Assembly (NCBI RefSeq): GCF_014196055.1
Contig: NZ_JACICY010000005.1
Span: 208,601-272,600, forward strand
Length of the DNA stretch: 64,000 nucleotides
DNA from: Novosphingobium hassiacum
Lineage (GTDB): Bacteria; Pseudomonadota; Alphaproteobacteria; Sphingomonadales; Sphingomonadaceae
Direction of reading: 5' to 3'
A program made the translations under genes and the position numbers. A model generated the notes under the pieces. The model had not been told where the DNA came from, made no database searches, and saw only the letters and a list, made by a program, of their open reading frames with translations. Each line of letters starts with the position of its first letter. The first letter of the stretch is position 1. Of this stretch, positions 47,396 to 56,005 are shown piece after piece.

Positions 47396-48036
47396 GAAGG
47401 GACGGTCTGCAGTGTCTTGATGGCGCCGGTGCAGATCAGGAACTGGCCGAAATAATACAGCGGCCAGATCAGCAGGCCGGGTATGACGCTCGTGGCCAGC
47501 GGGCCCATTCGCGCGAAGATCAGCAGGTCCGACGCAACGAACAGCATTGCGCCTGTTCCCACGCGATAACGCGGGAAGCTGCTTATCCAGGCGGCGGCGG
47601 CCATCCCAGCGAGGCTGAGGGCGTAAAAGGTGACATCGACGGCGTGGGTCAGTTGCCATGTGATCAGCGGCACTCCGAGCAACGTCGCGATGGCGGCGGC
47701 CTTCTGGCTCCCAGTCGGCGCTGGCCGACGATTTTTCAGGTACAGCGTGATCGCGGCGAGATGGCCGAGCATGAAAGCGAGCGCCCCAGCGGTGAAGTTC
47801 ACTTCAAGCGCTACATCCCCGATCGCGCCCAGCGCCATGACCAGCGCCAGCAGATGCGCATTGCGCGAGGGATGGTGCGCCCACGCGTAGGCCGCCAGGA
47901 ACGCAACGCCCGCGCCTTTCCATGCGATCAGAAACAGACCGGGAGTATGGCCCTTGGCGGCGAGCCAGTAGCTGACGCCTGCGATCAGGCTGGCTACCAG
48001 CCACGGTCGTTTCTCGATCAGCGCGCGTTTTGGCAC
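47329..48036 (-). CDS. Lysoplasmalogenase-like (YhhN family) membrane protein with repeat-encoded tail
   Basis: A 235-residue integral membrane protein of the YhhN/TMEM86 family; the animal homologue cleaves the vinyl-ether bond of lysoplasmalogens, and the bacterial role is less clear. About eight hydrophobic helices are visible, with conserved acidic positions in [10 protein letters not shown] and [13 protein letters not shown]. The normal family end lies near [16 protein letters not shown]. The final residues, including two copies of FPRRRE, are encoded by a palindromic repeat and are probably not functional. It is convergent with the DUF952 gene. Confidence 0.85.
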   Translation of the reverse strand: MPKRALIEKRPWLVASLIAGVSYWLAAKGHTPGLFLIAWKGAGVAFLAAYAWAHHPSRNAHLLALVMALGAIGDVALEVNFTAGALAFMLGHLAAITLYLKNRRPAPTGSQKAAAIATLLGVPLITWQLTHAVDVTFYALSLAGMAAAAWISSFPRYRVGTGAMLFVASDLLIFARMGPLATSVIPGLLIWPLYYFGQFLICTGAIKTLQTVPSSFPRRRESSGEGRAGFPRRRE

Positions 48037-48104
48037 AGGCCCCCTTCCCTAACGGACTTCGGTCGGTCTTGCCGCAACGGCGCTGCAATGCCAAGGGCTT
48101 GAGC

Positions 48105-49472
48105 ATGGCACATCAGGTACACATCATCGGCGGCGGCATGGCCGGAAGCGAAGCGGCGTGGCAGTTGGCGCGCCGCGGCGTGCACGTGCGCCTTTCGGAG
48201 ATGCGCGGGGGCGGCGATACCACTGCGGCGCACAACAGCGACGGGTTGGCCGAACTGGTGTGCTCGAATTCGTTCCGATCCGACGATCATGAGAAGAATG
48301 CTGTCGGTCTGCTGCATCATGAAATGCGCGGGTGCGACAGCCTGCTGATGGCTGCGGCCGAGAAGGCGCGCGTGCCTGCAGGTTCGGCGCTGGCGGTGGA
48401 TCGCGAGGTGTTTTCGGCGGCGGTTGAGGAAGCATTGGCCGCGCAGCCGACGTTGGAGATCGTGCGCGAGCGCGTGGACGTGCTGCCGTCCGATGGCTTG
48501 ACGATCGTCGCGACCGGACCGTTGACCGCTCCTGCCCTCGCATCGAGTATCGGCGCGGCGACGGGCGCGGACAGCCTGGCATTTTTCGATGCGATAGCAC
48601 CGATCGTCTATCGTGACAGCATCGACATGGACGTAGCGTGGATGGCATCGCGCTGGGACAAGGGCGCCGAAGCCTCGATCGCGCTAGGCGGCGACGGGCG
48701 CGACTACATCAACTGTCCGATGACGCGTGAGCAGTACGAGAATTTCCATGCAGAGCTGATCGCGGGCGAAAAGACCGAGTTCAAGGAGTGGGAGGCGAAC
48801 ACCCCCTACTTCGACGCTTGCATGCCGGTCGAGGTGATGGCGGCGCGCGGGATCGAGACGCTGCGCTATGGCCCGATGAAGCCGGTGGGCCTCGACAATC
48901 CGCACTGGGCGACCCCGGAGCATCCAAACGGGCGCTGGCCTTATGCGGTGGTGCAGTTGCGCCAGGACAACAAGCTGGGCACGCTTTGGAACATGGTCGG
49001 CTTCCAGACCAAGCTGAAGCATGCCGAGCAGGTGCGCGTGTTCCGGACGATTCCGGGGCTGGAGAACGCGGAGTTCGCGCGGCTTGGCGGGCTGCACCGC
49101 AATACGTTTCTCAACTCGCCGACGCTGCTTGATCGGCAGTTGCGGCTGAAGTCGGCGCCACACATCCGCTTTGCCGGGCAGATCACTGGATGCGAGGGCT
49201 ATGTCGAGAGTGCGTCGGTCGGGATGCTGGCGGGCTTGATGACGGCGGCGCAGATCGCCGGTCGCGACTGGACGCCGCCCCCGCGCACGACTGCGTTGGG
49301 CGCATTGCTTTCGCACATTACCGGTGATGCCGAGGCGGAGACCTATCAGCCGATGAACGTGAACTTCGGGCTGTTTCCGCCGTTGCATGGCGTAAAGAAG
49401 AAGGCCCGCAAGGAGGCTTATACCGAGCGGGGCAAGGCTGACATGGCGGGGTGGTTGGCCACTTTGGGGTAG
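48105..49472 (+). CDS. trmFO: Methylenetetrahydrofolate--tRNA-(uracil-5-)-methyltransferase TrmFO
   Basis: A folate- and FAD-dependent enzyme that forms 5-methyluridine at tRNA position 54. It has 455 residues. The FAD motif is [19 protein letters not shown], and family segments are [51 protein letters not shown] and [16 protein letters not shown] with the C-terminal [19 protein letters not shown] 48105 is used because the dinucleotide fold starts at once. A GC-rich double hairpin follows the stop. Confidence 0.95.
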   Translation: MAHQVHIIGGGMAGSEAAWQLARRGVHVRLSEMRGGGDTTAAHNSDGLAELVCSNSFRSDDHEKNAVGLLHHEMRGCDSLLMAAAEKARVPAGSALAVDREVFSAAVEEALAAQPTLEIVRERVDVLPSDGLTIVATGPLTAPALASSIGAATGADSLAFFDAIAPIVYRDSIDMDVAWMASRWDKGAEASIALGGDGRDYINCPMTREQYENFHAELIAGEKTEFKEWEANTPYFDACMPVEVMAARGIETLRYGPMKPVGLDNPHWATPEHPNGRWPYAVVQLRQDNKLGTLWNMVGFQTKLKHAEQVRVFRTIPGLENAEFARLGGLHRNTFLNSPTLLDRQLRLKSAPHIRFAGQITGCEGYVESASVGMLAGLMTAAQIAGRDWTPPPRTTALGALLSHITGDAEAETYQPMNVNFGLFPPLHGVKKKARKEAYTERGKADMAGWLATLG

Positions 49473-49490
49473 CGGACAGGCCCTCCCCGA

Positions 49491-49545
49491 CCCCTCCCGC
49501 AGGCGGGAGGGGAGTTTATTGATGGCCCTCCCGTGAACGGGAGGG
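49491..49545. repeat. GC-rich double-hairpin repeat after trmFO
   Basis: Two palindromes sit between the convergent trmFO and EF-hand genes: 49491-49500 pairing with 49503-49512 (10 bp), and 49526-49533 pairing with 49538-49545 (8 bp, loop TGAA). The CCCCTCCC core resembles the hairpins of the element inside rnr. It may also serve as a terminator, but there is no T-tract. Confidence 0.7.
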
Positions 49546-49548
49546 GAG

Positions 49549-50025
49549 CTATTTGCAGGTGCACCGCTGCTTTGTTTTGGGTTTGTCCTTCGGGCGAGTG
49601 GTGGCAAACTCTTCGCGGGTCAGGAACAGGTCGGCGTTGCCGTCGGCGGTCTTGAACTTGTCGACCGAGGCGAAGGCCCACTCCTCGAAGGTCAGCAGAT
49701 TGTTGCCGTCCACGTCGAGCTTGCGGAAGGCCTTGGCGCGCTGGCTGAGCATTTCAGTGCGGCTGATGCGGTTGTCGCGGTCCTTGTCGACGAGGTTGAA
49801 GCGGCGCGTTTCGCGGCCGACAGCGGTCGCTTCGGGCGGCGCGACGCCCATCAAGCCGTCGACATCCGCGCTGGGCAGGTCCTCAGGCTCGGCTTCCTGC
49901 GCTTGATCGACCGGCAGCGAAGGCGGTTCGCCACCGAAGCCGGTTTCAGCGCGGCCCTGCCACCAGAAGATGCCCGCGGCGACAAGCATCAGTGCGGCCA
50001 GACCGCCGAGCAACCCACGCACCAT
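49549..50025 (-). CDS. Membrane-anchored EF-hand protein
   Basis: A 158-residue protein with one N-terminal hydrophobic segment (residues 5-22), an acidic Pro/Glu linker, then three EF-hand-like loops: 80-91 (DKDRDNRISRTE), 104-115 (DVDGNNLLTFEE) and a weaker one at 128-139 (DGNADLFLTREE). The anchor would leave the calcium-binding part in the periplasm. The tail is basic with two cysteines (RCTCK). The start at 50025 has GGAGAG upstream. Function unknown; calcium sensing or binding is inferred from the loops. Confidence 0.75.
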   Translation of the reverse strand: MVRGLLGGLAALMLVAAGIFWWQGRAETGFGGEPPSLPVDQAQEAEPEDLPSADVDGLMGVAPPEATAVGRETRRFNLVDKDRDNRISRTEMLSQRAKAFRKLDVDGNNLLTFEEWAFASVDKFKTADGNADLFLTREEFATTRPKDKPKTKQRCTCK

Positions 50026-50110
50026 AACACCACTCTCCAGCAACGCGCGCCGAGCGTAGCCACGCGTGCACTGTCGGGCAGTGGGAGATCATTCGAAAGT
50101 GGCGAGAGTT

Positions 50111-50698
50111 TCAGCGCCCGAGCAGCCCCACGCGCATCAGCATGGCAAGATCGCGCAAGGGCGTCGGCTCTCCGCCCTGCTCCGTGCGCATGGCGAGCGC
50201 ACGAAGGATCGCGAGCGGGCGCATCGCCCGCGCGAGCTTCGGCGGCCTCGACGAGCTTCTGCCCGGGGTTATGAGTTGTGCCGCAGTCTGACGCACGTCG
50301 GCAAGTTCGGTCTCGCCCAGCAGGCGGGCGAGCGCGACATAGGATTCGATCTGCGCTTGTGCCAGTTCGACGCCACCATCCTCGCCGACGATTTTCGCTT
50401 CCCACCCGTCGACCAAACCGATGAGCGCCGCCGCTTCACGCTCCCAAACCTTGAGACCGGCCAGCACCGGCTCACCCTTGGGCCAACTGTCGGCAGGCTC
50501 GGACAGGCGATCGCGCCACCATGACAGCCGCAACTGAATCATCATTGGCTCACGCCCGGGTTTGGCGGCTTCCGCCAGTTTGAGATTAAAAAAAATCAAC
50601 GCCTCCCACGCCGCTCGTGCTGAACGCGGTGCGTAGGAGAGTGCCAAACGCTCAATCGGATCAAGCATATAGGCTGGTTGCGATGGTAAATTCGACAT
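50111..50698 (-). CDS. Shortened squalene/phytoene synthase-like protein
   Basis: A 195-residue protein resembling the N-terminal part of the squalene/phytoene synthase superfamily, in particular the EPMMIQLRLSWWRDRL segment. Family members have about 280 residues and aspartate-rich prenyl-diphosphate sites (DxxxD), which are not visible here. It may be a non-catalytic relative, like the complex I assembly factor NDUFAF6, or a shortened remnant. The frame is intact, with AGGG 9 bases before the start at 50698. No carotenoid genes are nearby. Confidence 0.65.
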   Translation of the reverse strand: MSNLPSQPAYMLDPIERLALSYAPRSARAAWEALIFFNLKLAEAAKPGREPMMIQLRLSWWRDRLSEPADSWPKGEPVLAGLKVWEREAAALIGLVDGWEAKIVGEDGGVELAQAQIESYVALARLLGETELADVRQTAAQLITPGRSSSRPPKLARAMRPLAILRALAMRTEQGGEPTPLRDLAMLMRVGLLGR

Positions 50699-50840
50699 TA
50701 CAAACAACCCTCGGGAATGCGCTTTGACTTAACGAGTCCTCAACCACGCTGCTTCAAGATGAACAAACCACGACATTCTAATGAATGAGTCCGGAATACT
50801 CTTAATGCTGCCCGGAGCCGGAACGAAGGCCTGTAACAAG

Positions 50841-52442
50841 ATGATCGCCAAAATTCGATCACTGATGCGTGCGCTGAGGAAGAACACCAGCGGAAACGCT
50901 GCGCTGCTGACCGCTCTCGGGCTGCCGGCGATGATCGGTGGTGCCGGCTTCGCTGTCGATACCGCGCAATGGTACATGTGGAAGCGCGAGTTGCAGTTTG
51001 CCGTCGATCAGGCAGCACTCGCAGGAGCCTGGGCACGGACGCAGACGGCGACCAGGGATAGCTATGCGACGCGGGCGTTGCAGGAATTCAACGCGAACCT
51101 TTCCACCGTGAAGGATATGACCGACGGTGCGCCGACGGTGGCGTTGTCGAATTTCGATGGGGGCGCAAACAACAGCGTCAGCGTCACGGCCTCGGTCACA
51201 GCCACCCTGCCTTTTTCCAACTTCCTGACAGGGAAGGCTACCACGGTATCGACGCAGGCAAGGGCGGCGTTCACGTCGGGCGCGTCTTTCACGTCATGCC
51301 TGCTGGCGCTCGACGAGGATACAAGCGGAGCGGTTACGCTAGGCGGTACATCGGTCGTGACCGCGCGCTGCGGCATTGCGGCACTATCCACGTCAGAATC
51401 GTCGATCCTTGTGAACGGCAATCCGGATATCGATGCGGGTTGGATCCTGTCCAAGGGCGGGATCGACGATTGGTTCGCTTCACATACCGACGATGAAGTG
51501 CATGAGTATCTTGAGGGGCTGTACGATCCGTTCAAGGATTTGTCGGCACCCAACCCGAGCGCAAGCCAGGTCTCGCGGTCATACGAGTGCATCAAAGGCA
51601 CGACGACGACCCGTGCCGATCGCAAGAAGAAGACCACGGTCACTTACACCTACTGGAAGGGCGCGACATGGCAGACCGCCACGACGCAGGTGCCCGGGAA
51701 CAAGAATGCGAACAAGGACTACTCGACCGAGTCCAACGATAGCTACGTCGTTGTCGAAAACACCGTGGTCAACGGCACGACTTACACGACGACGGCCACC
51801 TGGACCCAGACCAACAGTGGTTCAGGCAACAACATCGTGTGGGAGAAAAAGGAAACGGTCCTCGCCACCACATATTCGAACGTCAGCAGCACAACCTCGC
51901 CTGACTTCGCATCCGTGCTTCCCGGAACCTACAGCGGCGGCATCAAGGTATCATGCGCGACATCGTTCGCCCCCGGCGTCTATATCCTGACCGGCGGCGG
52001 GTTGGACATTGGTAGCCAGTATTCGGTTGTTGGAGACGGCGTGATGTTCGTCCTTAAAAGCGGGGCGAACGTATCCATCAACGGCGGATCGAGCGTCAAT
52101 CTGACGGGGATCAAGGCTTCAGACCTAGTAACGGCCGGCGTATCTGCTGCGAACGCGAATGCACTGGCCAATATGCTGGTGTTCGAAGATCGGTCTTCGA
52201 CCGCCGATCATCGCAGCCTTATCAACGGGAATGCGGCAACAGTCCTTAACGGCACGATCTATCTTCCCAACAGCGCGATGGATTTCACCGGCACTGCGAC
52301 GGTGAACACGGGCTGCCTGATGATCGCAGCAAACACCATCTCGATCACCGGCACGGCGAACATGACGCGTTTCTGCTCTGACGGTGACAGCGAGGACACG
52401 ATCGTCGCCACCGAAATCAGCCGCGTGAAGCTGGTCGGGTGA
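50841..52442 (+). CDS. TadG-like pilus assembly protein with adhesin-like C-terminus
   Basis: A 533-residue protein with a TadG-type N-terminus: NTSGNAALLTALGLPAMIGGAGFAVDTAQWYMWK, one hydrophobic membrane segment after a short basic head. The body is Thr/Ser/Gly-rich, with a tyrosine- and threonine-rich middle part (about 270-350) and a C-terminal region of short glycine-rich strands (LTGGGLDIGSQYSVVGDGVMF) suggesting a beta-helix. Several cysteines lie in the exported part. It is the first gene of a six-gene cluster. ATG 50841 is chosen over 50781, because the basic head then directly precedes the membrane segment. Confidence 0.78.
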   Translation: MIAKIRSLMRALRKNTSGNAALLTALGLPAMIGGAGFAVDTAQWYMWKRELQFAVDQAALAGAWARTQTATRDSYATRALQEFNANLSTVKDMTDGAPTVALSNFDGGANNSVSVTASVTATLPFSNFLTGKATTVSTQARAAFTSGASFTSCLLALDEDTSGAVTLGGTSVVTARCGIAALSTSESSILVNGNPDIDAGWILSKGGIDDWFASHTDDEVHEYLEGLYDPFKDLSAPNPSASQVSRSYECIKGTTTTRADRKKKTTVTYTYWKGATWQTATTQVPGNKNANKDYSTESNDSYVVVENTVVNGTTYTTTATWTQTNSGSGNNIVWEKKETVLATTYSNVSSTTSPDFASVLPGTYSGGIKVSCATSFAPGVYILTGGGLDIGSQYSVVGDGVMFVLKSGANVSINGGSSVNLTGIKASDLVTAGVSAANANALANMLVFEDRSSTADHRSLINGNAATVLNGTIYLPNSAMDFTGTATVNTGCLMIAANTISITGTANMTRFCSDGDSEDTIVATEISRVKLVG

Positions 52443-52447
52443 TTTCC

Positions 52448-52903
52448 ATGCGGTCCTTTCTGAGCGATATCGCCGGTGCAATGGCGATCGAGACTGCGAT
52501 CGTGGCCCCCGTGATCATTCTGCTGAGTCTCGGCGCGTATCAGGCAAGCACCCTGGTCAGCCGCCAGAGCGAGTTGCAGAGCGCGATTGGCGTTGCGGAG
52601 TCGGTGGCGTTGGCATCCGTTCCCGATACGGCGGCAGAGCGGACCACCCTGCAGCAGATCGTCGCGACGACGTCGGGATTACCGCTCGACCATATAACGG
52701 TGCTGCCTGCATACCGTTGCGACTTGACAAATGCCATGGTCGATCAGATTGGTTCGTGCGCTGCGGGTTCAAGAGTGTCCTATTACGTCAAAATCGCCCT
52801 GACTGACACTTACCGACCGGTCTGGCGCGAATTCGGCGTCGGTTCCGACATAGACTTTCATGTGGAGCGCGTTGTTCAGTACGGTCAGGCGACGAAGTCA
52901 TGA
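52448..52903 (+). CDS. TadE-like minor pseudopilin
   Basis: A 151-residue protein with a class III prepilin-like N-terminus: SFLSDIAG followed by AMAIETAIVAPVIILLSLGAYQ, giving a glycine before and glutamate at position +5 after the likely cleavage site. One transmembrane helix; the rest should be periplasmic, with two cysteines. TadE-type pseudopilins are processed by a TadV-type peptidase and help assemble Flp pili. GTG 52439, overlapping the previous stop, is an alternative start. It overlaps the next gene by 4 bases. Confidence 0.8.
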   Translation: MRSFLSDIAGAMAIETAIVAPVIILLSLGAYQASTLVSRQSELQSAIGVAESVALASVPDTAAERTTLQQIVATTSGLPLDHITVLPAYRCDLTNAMVDQIGSCAAGSRVSYYVKIALTDTYRPVWREFGVGSDIDFHVERVVQYGQATKS

Positions 52904-53355
52904 CCATGCGCCAAAATGTACTCTTCCGTGACCTCGGGTTCAATACGAACGGTTCGGTCGTCACCGAATTCGCTCTAATTGCGCCGACCTTGATCGCGAT
53001 GATGCTTGGCGTTCTGCAGATCGGTCTGGGCATGCAGAACTATAATGCGCTGCGCTCTATCGCTTCGGATACGATGCGTTTTGCAGTGGTCGATTTTCAA
53101 AGTAACCCAGTTGCCGAGCGCGTCAGCAGCGATGAGTTGGCGCAGCACGCGCGCGACATTGCTACCCGGTCGCCGTACGGCCTCAAGAACAATTCACTTT
53201 CCGTGAACGTCGCGACCGTCACCCCATCGAGGGTCGCGAACACACTGGAAAAGAGCATTACGCTCACCTACTCCATACCAACCGTTCTCGCCATGATAGG
53301 TATCGATGATTTTACAATAACTTACTCACAACCCATATTCTTGGTAGAAGACTGA
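52900..53355 (+). CDS. TadE-like minor pseudopilin
   Basis: A 151-residue protein with the motif NTNG-SVVTEFALIAPTLIAMML, the glycine/glutamate +5 pattern of TadE pseudopilins, and one membrane helix. The remaining about 110 residues are predicted periplasmic and end in a hydrophobic strand (PTVLAMIGIDDFTITYSQPIF). No cysteine is seen in the exported part. The start overlaps the previous stop (ATGA). A 137-base A+T-rich gap follows, the only sizeable break in the cluster. Confidence 0.82.
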   Translation: MTMRQNVLFRDLGFNTNGSVVTEFALIAPTLIAMMLGVLQIGLGMQNYNALRSIASDTMRFAVVDFQSNPVAERVSSDELAQHARDIATRSPYGLKNNSLSVNVATVTPSRVANTLEKSITLTYSIPTVLAMIGIDDFTITYSQPIFLVED

Positions 53356-53492
53356 TATTGGGATCATATATTTCAGATCCTGTCAGAATAATCGACTTTC
53401 AGTCAAACTTATACTGGCTATACGCGGAATTATTGATAAATTAACCACGTAATTTTGCCGATATCTTACGTATTCATGCGTAAATCGCCATC

Positions 53493-55418
53493 ATGTGCAA
53501 GGCCTCCCATTTCCATTCCCAACGATCAAGTCTCGCCTCCAGGGCGAGGCTTTCGATCTTGCGAGTTGCGCGGGACATACTTGGTGACACCTCCGGTAAC
53601 GCGCTGACGATCATCGGCTTTTCGTTGCTACCCCTGCTCGCGCTGGTCGGTTCGAGCATCGATATGGGCCGCGCATATCTGGTGCAATCGCGGTTGCAGC
53701 AAGCGTGCGATGCGGGCGTGCTGGGCGCGCGCAAGGAACTGGGTGCGATCGACAACTTCGATCCGGATTCCGATGGCGTCCAGGTCAGCGGCAAGGGCAA
53801 CCGCTTCTTCAACGTGAACTTTGCGGACGGCATCTACAGTTCGATCGACCGTAACTTCCAGATGTCCATCGATGATGACATGTCGATCAGCGGCGTCGCG
53901 TCAGTGATCGTGCCGACCGACATCATGCAGTTCTTCGGCAAGGAGGAAATACCGATCGAGGTATCGTGCCGTGCCGAACTCAATATCCCCAACACCGACA
54001 TCATGATGGCTCTCGACGTCACCGGGTCGATGGCTGAAACCAACGCTGGCGACAGCTCGCCAAAAATTGCTGTGCTCAAGTCGGTGGTGAAGCAGTTCTA
54101 CGCCACGATGGAGACGAACCGGCAGCCGGAGAGCCGTATCCGCTACGGCTTCGTGCCCTATTCGACCAACGTCAACGTGGGCGGCCTGCTCAAGGACGAG
54201 TGGGTCGTGCCCTCCTGGGATTACCCTTCGCGAACATTGGTCGGAAGCGGCGGGTCGGGGAGCCTCTATGGCTATTACAGCGCGTCGTCGCCCGTATCGG
54301 GCACGTACTATACGACCACGTCGACCTCGGCTGCTACGCGCAACTGGTCCGGGACGTACAGCTGTACGCCACCGGCCAACACGCTGACCACGTCCACCGC
54401 CCTTCTCTCGACCACAACACAGGCAGTGACCAATCCGGCGGGCACGCGCACGACGTACACCTACAACCGCACACGCAACGGCAACGTCTACTCGATGGCG
54501 CTTTCAGGGACGACCTGCACGCTGACGACGACGACCTACGCGAGCTACATCGACACCTACCGCTACATAACCGAGCCGAGCCTGGGTACCGGCAGCAACT
54601 GGCTGTACAAGGACGTCACCAAGAGCACGACCAATTGGCGCGCGGAATCCAACGGCTGCATCGAGGAGCGCTCAACGTACGAGATCGACGATTACGACAA
54701 CGTCGATCTTGATCGGGCACTGGATCTCGATCTGGATCTGGTGCCGAGCGCCAGCGACACCGATACCCAGTGGCGGCCGATGTACCCATCGATCATTTAC
54801 GAGCGCGCAAAGGAGTGGAGTGGTGCCGGATCGTTTCAGAAGGCGGCGGTCGGGACCAACCTGGAGTTTGTGTCGCCATACATTGCCGGCTTTGCCGCCT
54901 GCCCTGCCGCATCGAAGAAGCTGCAGGAGTGGGCGCAGGCCGACTATGACGCCTATATCGACGGTCTGGTTGCTGCAGGCAGCACGTACCACGACATCGG
55001 GATGATCTGGGCGGCCCGCCTGCTCTCTCCCACCGGGATCTTCTCGAGCGAGAACGCCGACGTCTCGACGCGCCAGCGGACAAGTCGCCACCTGATTTTC
55101 CTGACTGACGGCCAGACCTCGTCGCTGGACCTGAGCTATTCCTCCTATGGGGTTGAGCCAATCGCGCAACGCAGGTGGAATTCGGCTTCGCCGCTGACCC
55201 TGACCCAGACGATCGAGAAGCGGTTCTCCTTCGCTTGCGAGGAGGCAAAGAAGAAGAACATCACGGTTTGGTTCGTCGCCTTCGGAACCGACCTGAACCC
55301 GGTGATGACGACATGCGCAGGGAACGGCCACTACTTCAGCGCTGCCAACGCCGATGAACTGCAGGACGCATTCCGCACGATCGCCAAGTCGATCGGTGAC
55401 CTGAGGCTTGCGATATGA
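53493..55418 (+). CDS. TadG-like protein with von Willebrand A domain
   Basis: A 641-residue protein. The basic head and one membrane segment (GNALTIIGFSLLPLLALVGSSIDMGRAY) match TadG. A von Willebrand factor A domain starts near residue 170, with the metal-ion-dependent adhesion motif DVTGSM and later FLTDGQTSS. Between these lies a long Thr/Ser/Tyr-rich stretch (about 265-360) that interrupts the domain. Such proteins are predicted surface or periplasmic partners of Flp pili. An imperfect palindrome sits 10-27 bases before the start. The downstream gene overlaps by 4 bases. Confidence 0.85.
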   Translation: MCKASHFHSQRSSLASRARLSILRVARDILGDTSGNALTIIGFSLLPLLALVGSSIDMGRAYLVQSRLQQACDAGVLGARKELGAIDNFDPDSDGVQVSGKGNRFFNVNFADGIYSSIDRNFQMSIDDDMSISGVASVIVPTDIMQFFGKEEIPIEVSCRAELNIPNTDIMMALDVTGSMAETNAGDSSPKIAVLKSVVKQFYATMETNRQPESRIRYGFVPYSTNVNVGGLLKDEWVVPSWDYPSRTLVGSGGSGSLYGYYSASSPVSGTYYTTTSTSAATRNWSGTYSCTPPANTLTTSTALLSTTTQAVTNPAGTRTTYTYNRTRNGNVYSMALSGTTCTLTTTTYASYIDTYRYITEPSLGTGSNWLYKDVTKSTTNWRAESNGCIEERSTYEIDDYDNVDLDRALDLDLDLVPSASDTDTQWRPMYPSIIYERAKEWSGAGSFQKAAVGTNLEFVSPYIAGFAACPAASKKLQEWAQADYDAYIDGLVAAGSTYHDIGMIWAARLLSPTGIFSSENADVSTRQRTSRHLIFLTDGQTSSLDLSYSSYGVEPIAQRRWNSASPLTLTQTIEKRFSFACEEAKKKNITVWFVAFGTDLNPVMTTCAGNGHYFSAANADELQDAFRTIAKSIGDLRLAI

Positions 55419-56005
55419 CCGACCTGCTACGCCAACTGCGCCGGAACCGCGAGGGTGCCACGGTCGTCGAATTCGCGCTCATTTCCCCGGCACTTGTGCT
55501 GGTGCTGATGGGCCTGTTCGACATGGGGTTCACGCTTTACGCCAACGTCATGCTGCAAGGCGCACTGCAGGAAGCCGCACGGTCCTCGACCGTCGAGGGT
55601 GCCGGAAGCTCGCTGGGAGCTATCGACAATGCGGTTGCGGCGCAGGTCGGTAGGGTCGTTCCTGACGCAAGGTTCGTTTTCGCGCGCAAGGCTTACTCGA
55701 ACTTCTCGGATGTCGGCACGGCGGAGGACTTCACCGATAGCAACGCCAATGGCATTTGCGATGCGGGCGAGCCGTATGAGGACGCGAACGGAAGCGGCAC
55801 CTGGGACCGGGACCGTGGCTTGAACGGCCTCGGCGGTGCGCGAGACGCGGTGTTGTACAAGGTGTCGATGACCTATCAACGACCCCTACCGATGGCATCC
55901 CTGCTGGGATTTTCAGACACTGTCACGTCGACAGCCGCGACGGTCCTGCGCAATCAGCCATACGACCTTCAGAGGAACGTCGCCAGACTGGGCAATTGCG
56001 CATGA
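55415..56005 (+). CDS. TadE-like minor pseudopilin
   Basis: A 196-residue protein with N-terminus NREG-ATVVEFALISPALVLVLMGLFDMGF, the glycine/glutamate +5 processing pattern and one membrane helix. The periplasmic part includes an Asp/Asn-rich stretch (SNANGICDAGEPYEDANGSG) resembling a calcium-binding loop as in dockerins, and few cysteines. Its start overlaps the vWA-gene stop and its stop overlaps the next start, so the last three genes of the cluster are coupled. Confidence 0.85.
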   Translation: MTDLLRQLRRNREGATVVEFALISPALVLVLMGLFDMGFTLYANVMLQGALQEAARSSTVEGAGSSLGAIDNAVAAQVGRVVPDARFVFARKAYSNFSDVGTAEDFTDSNANGICDAGEPYEDANGSGTWDRDRGLNGLGGARDAVLYKVSMTYQRPLPMASLLGFSDTVTSTAATVLRNQPYDLQRNVARLGNCA

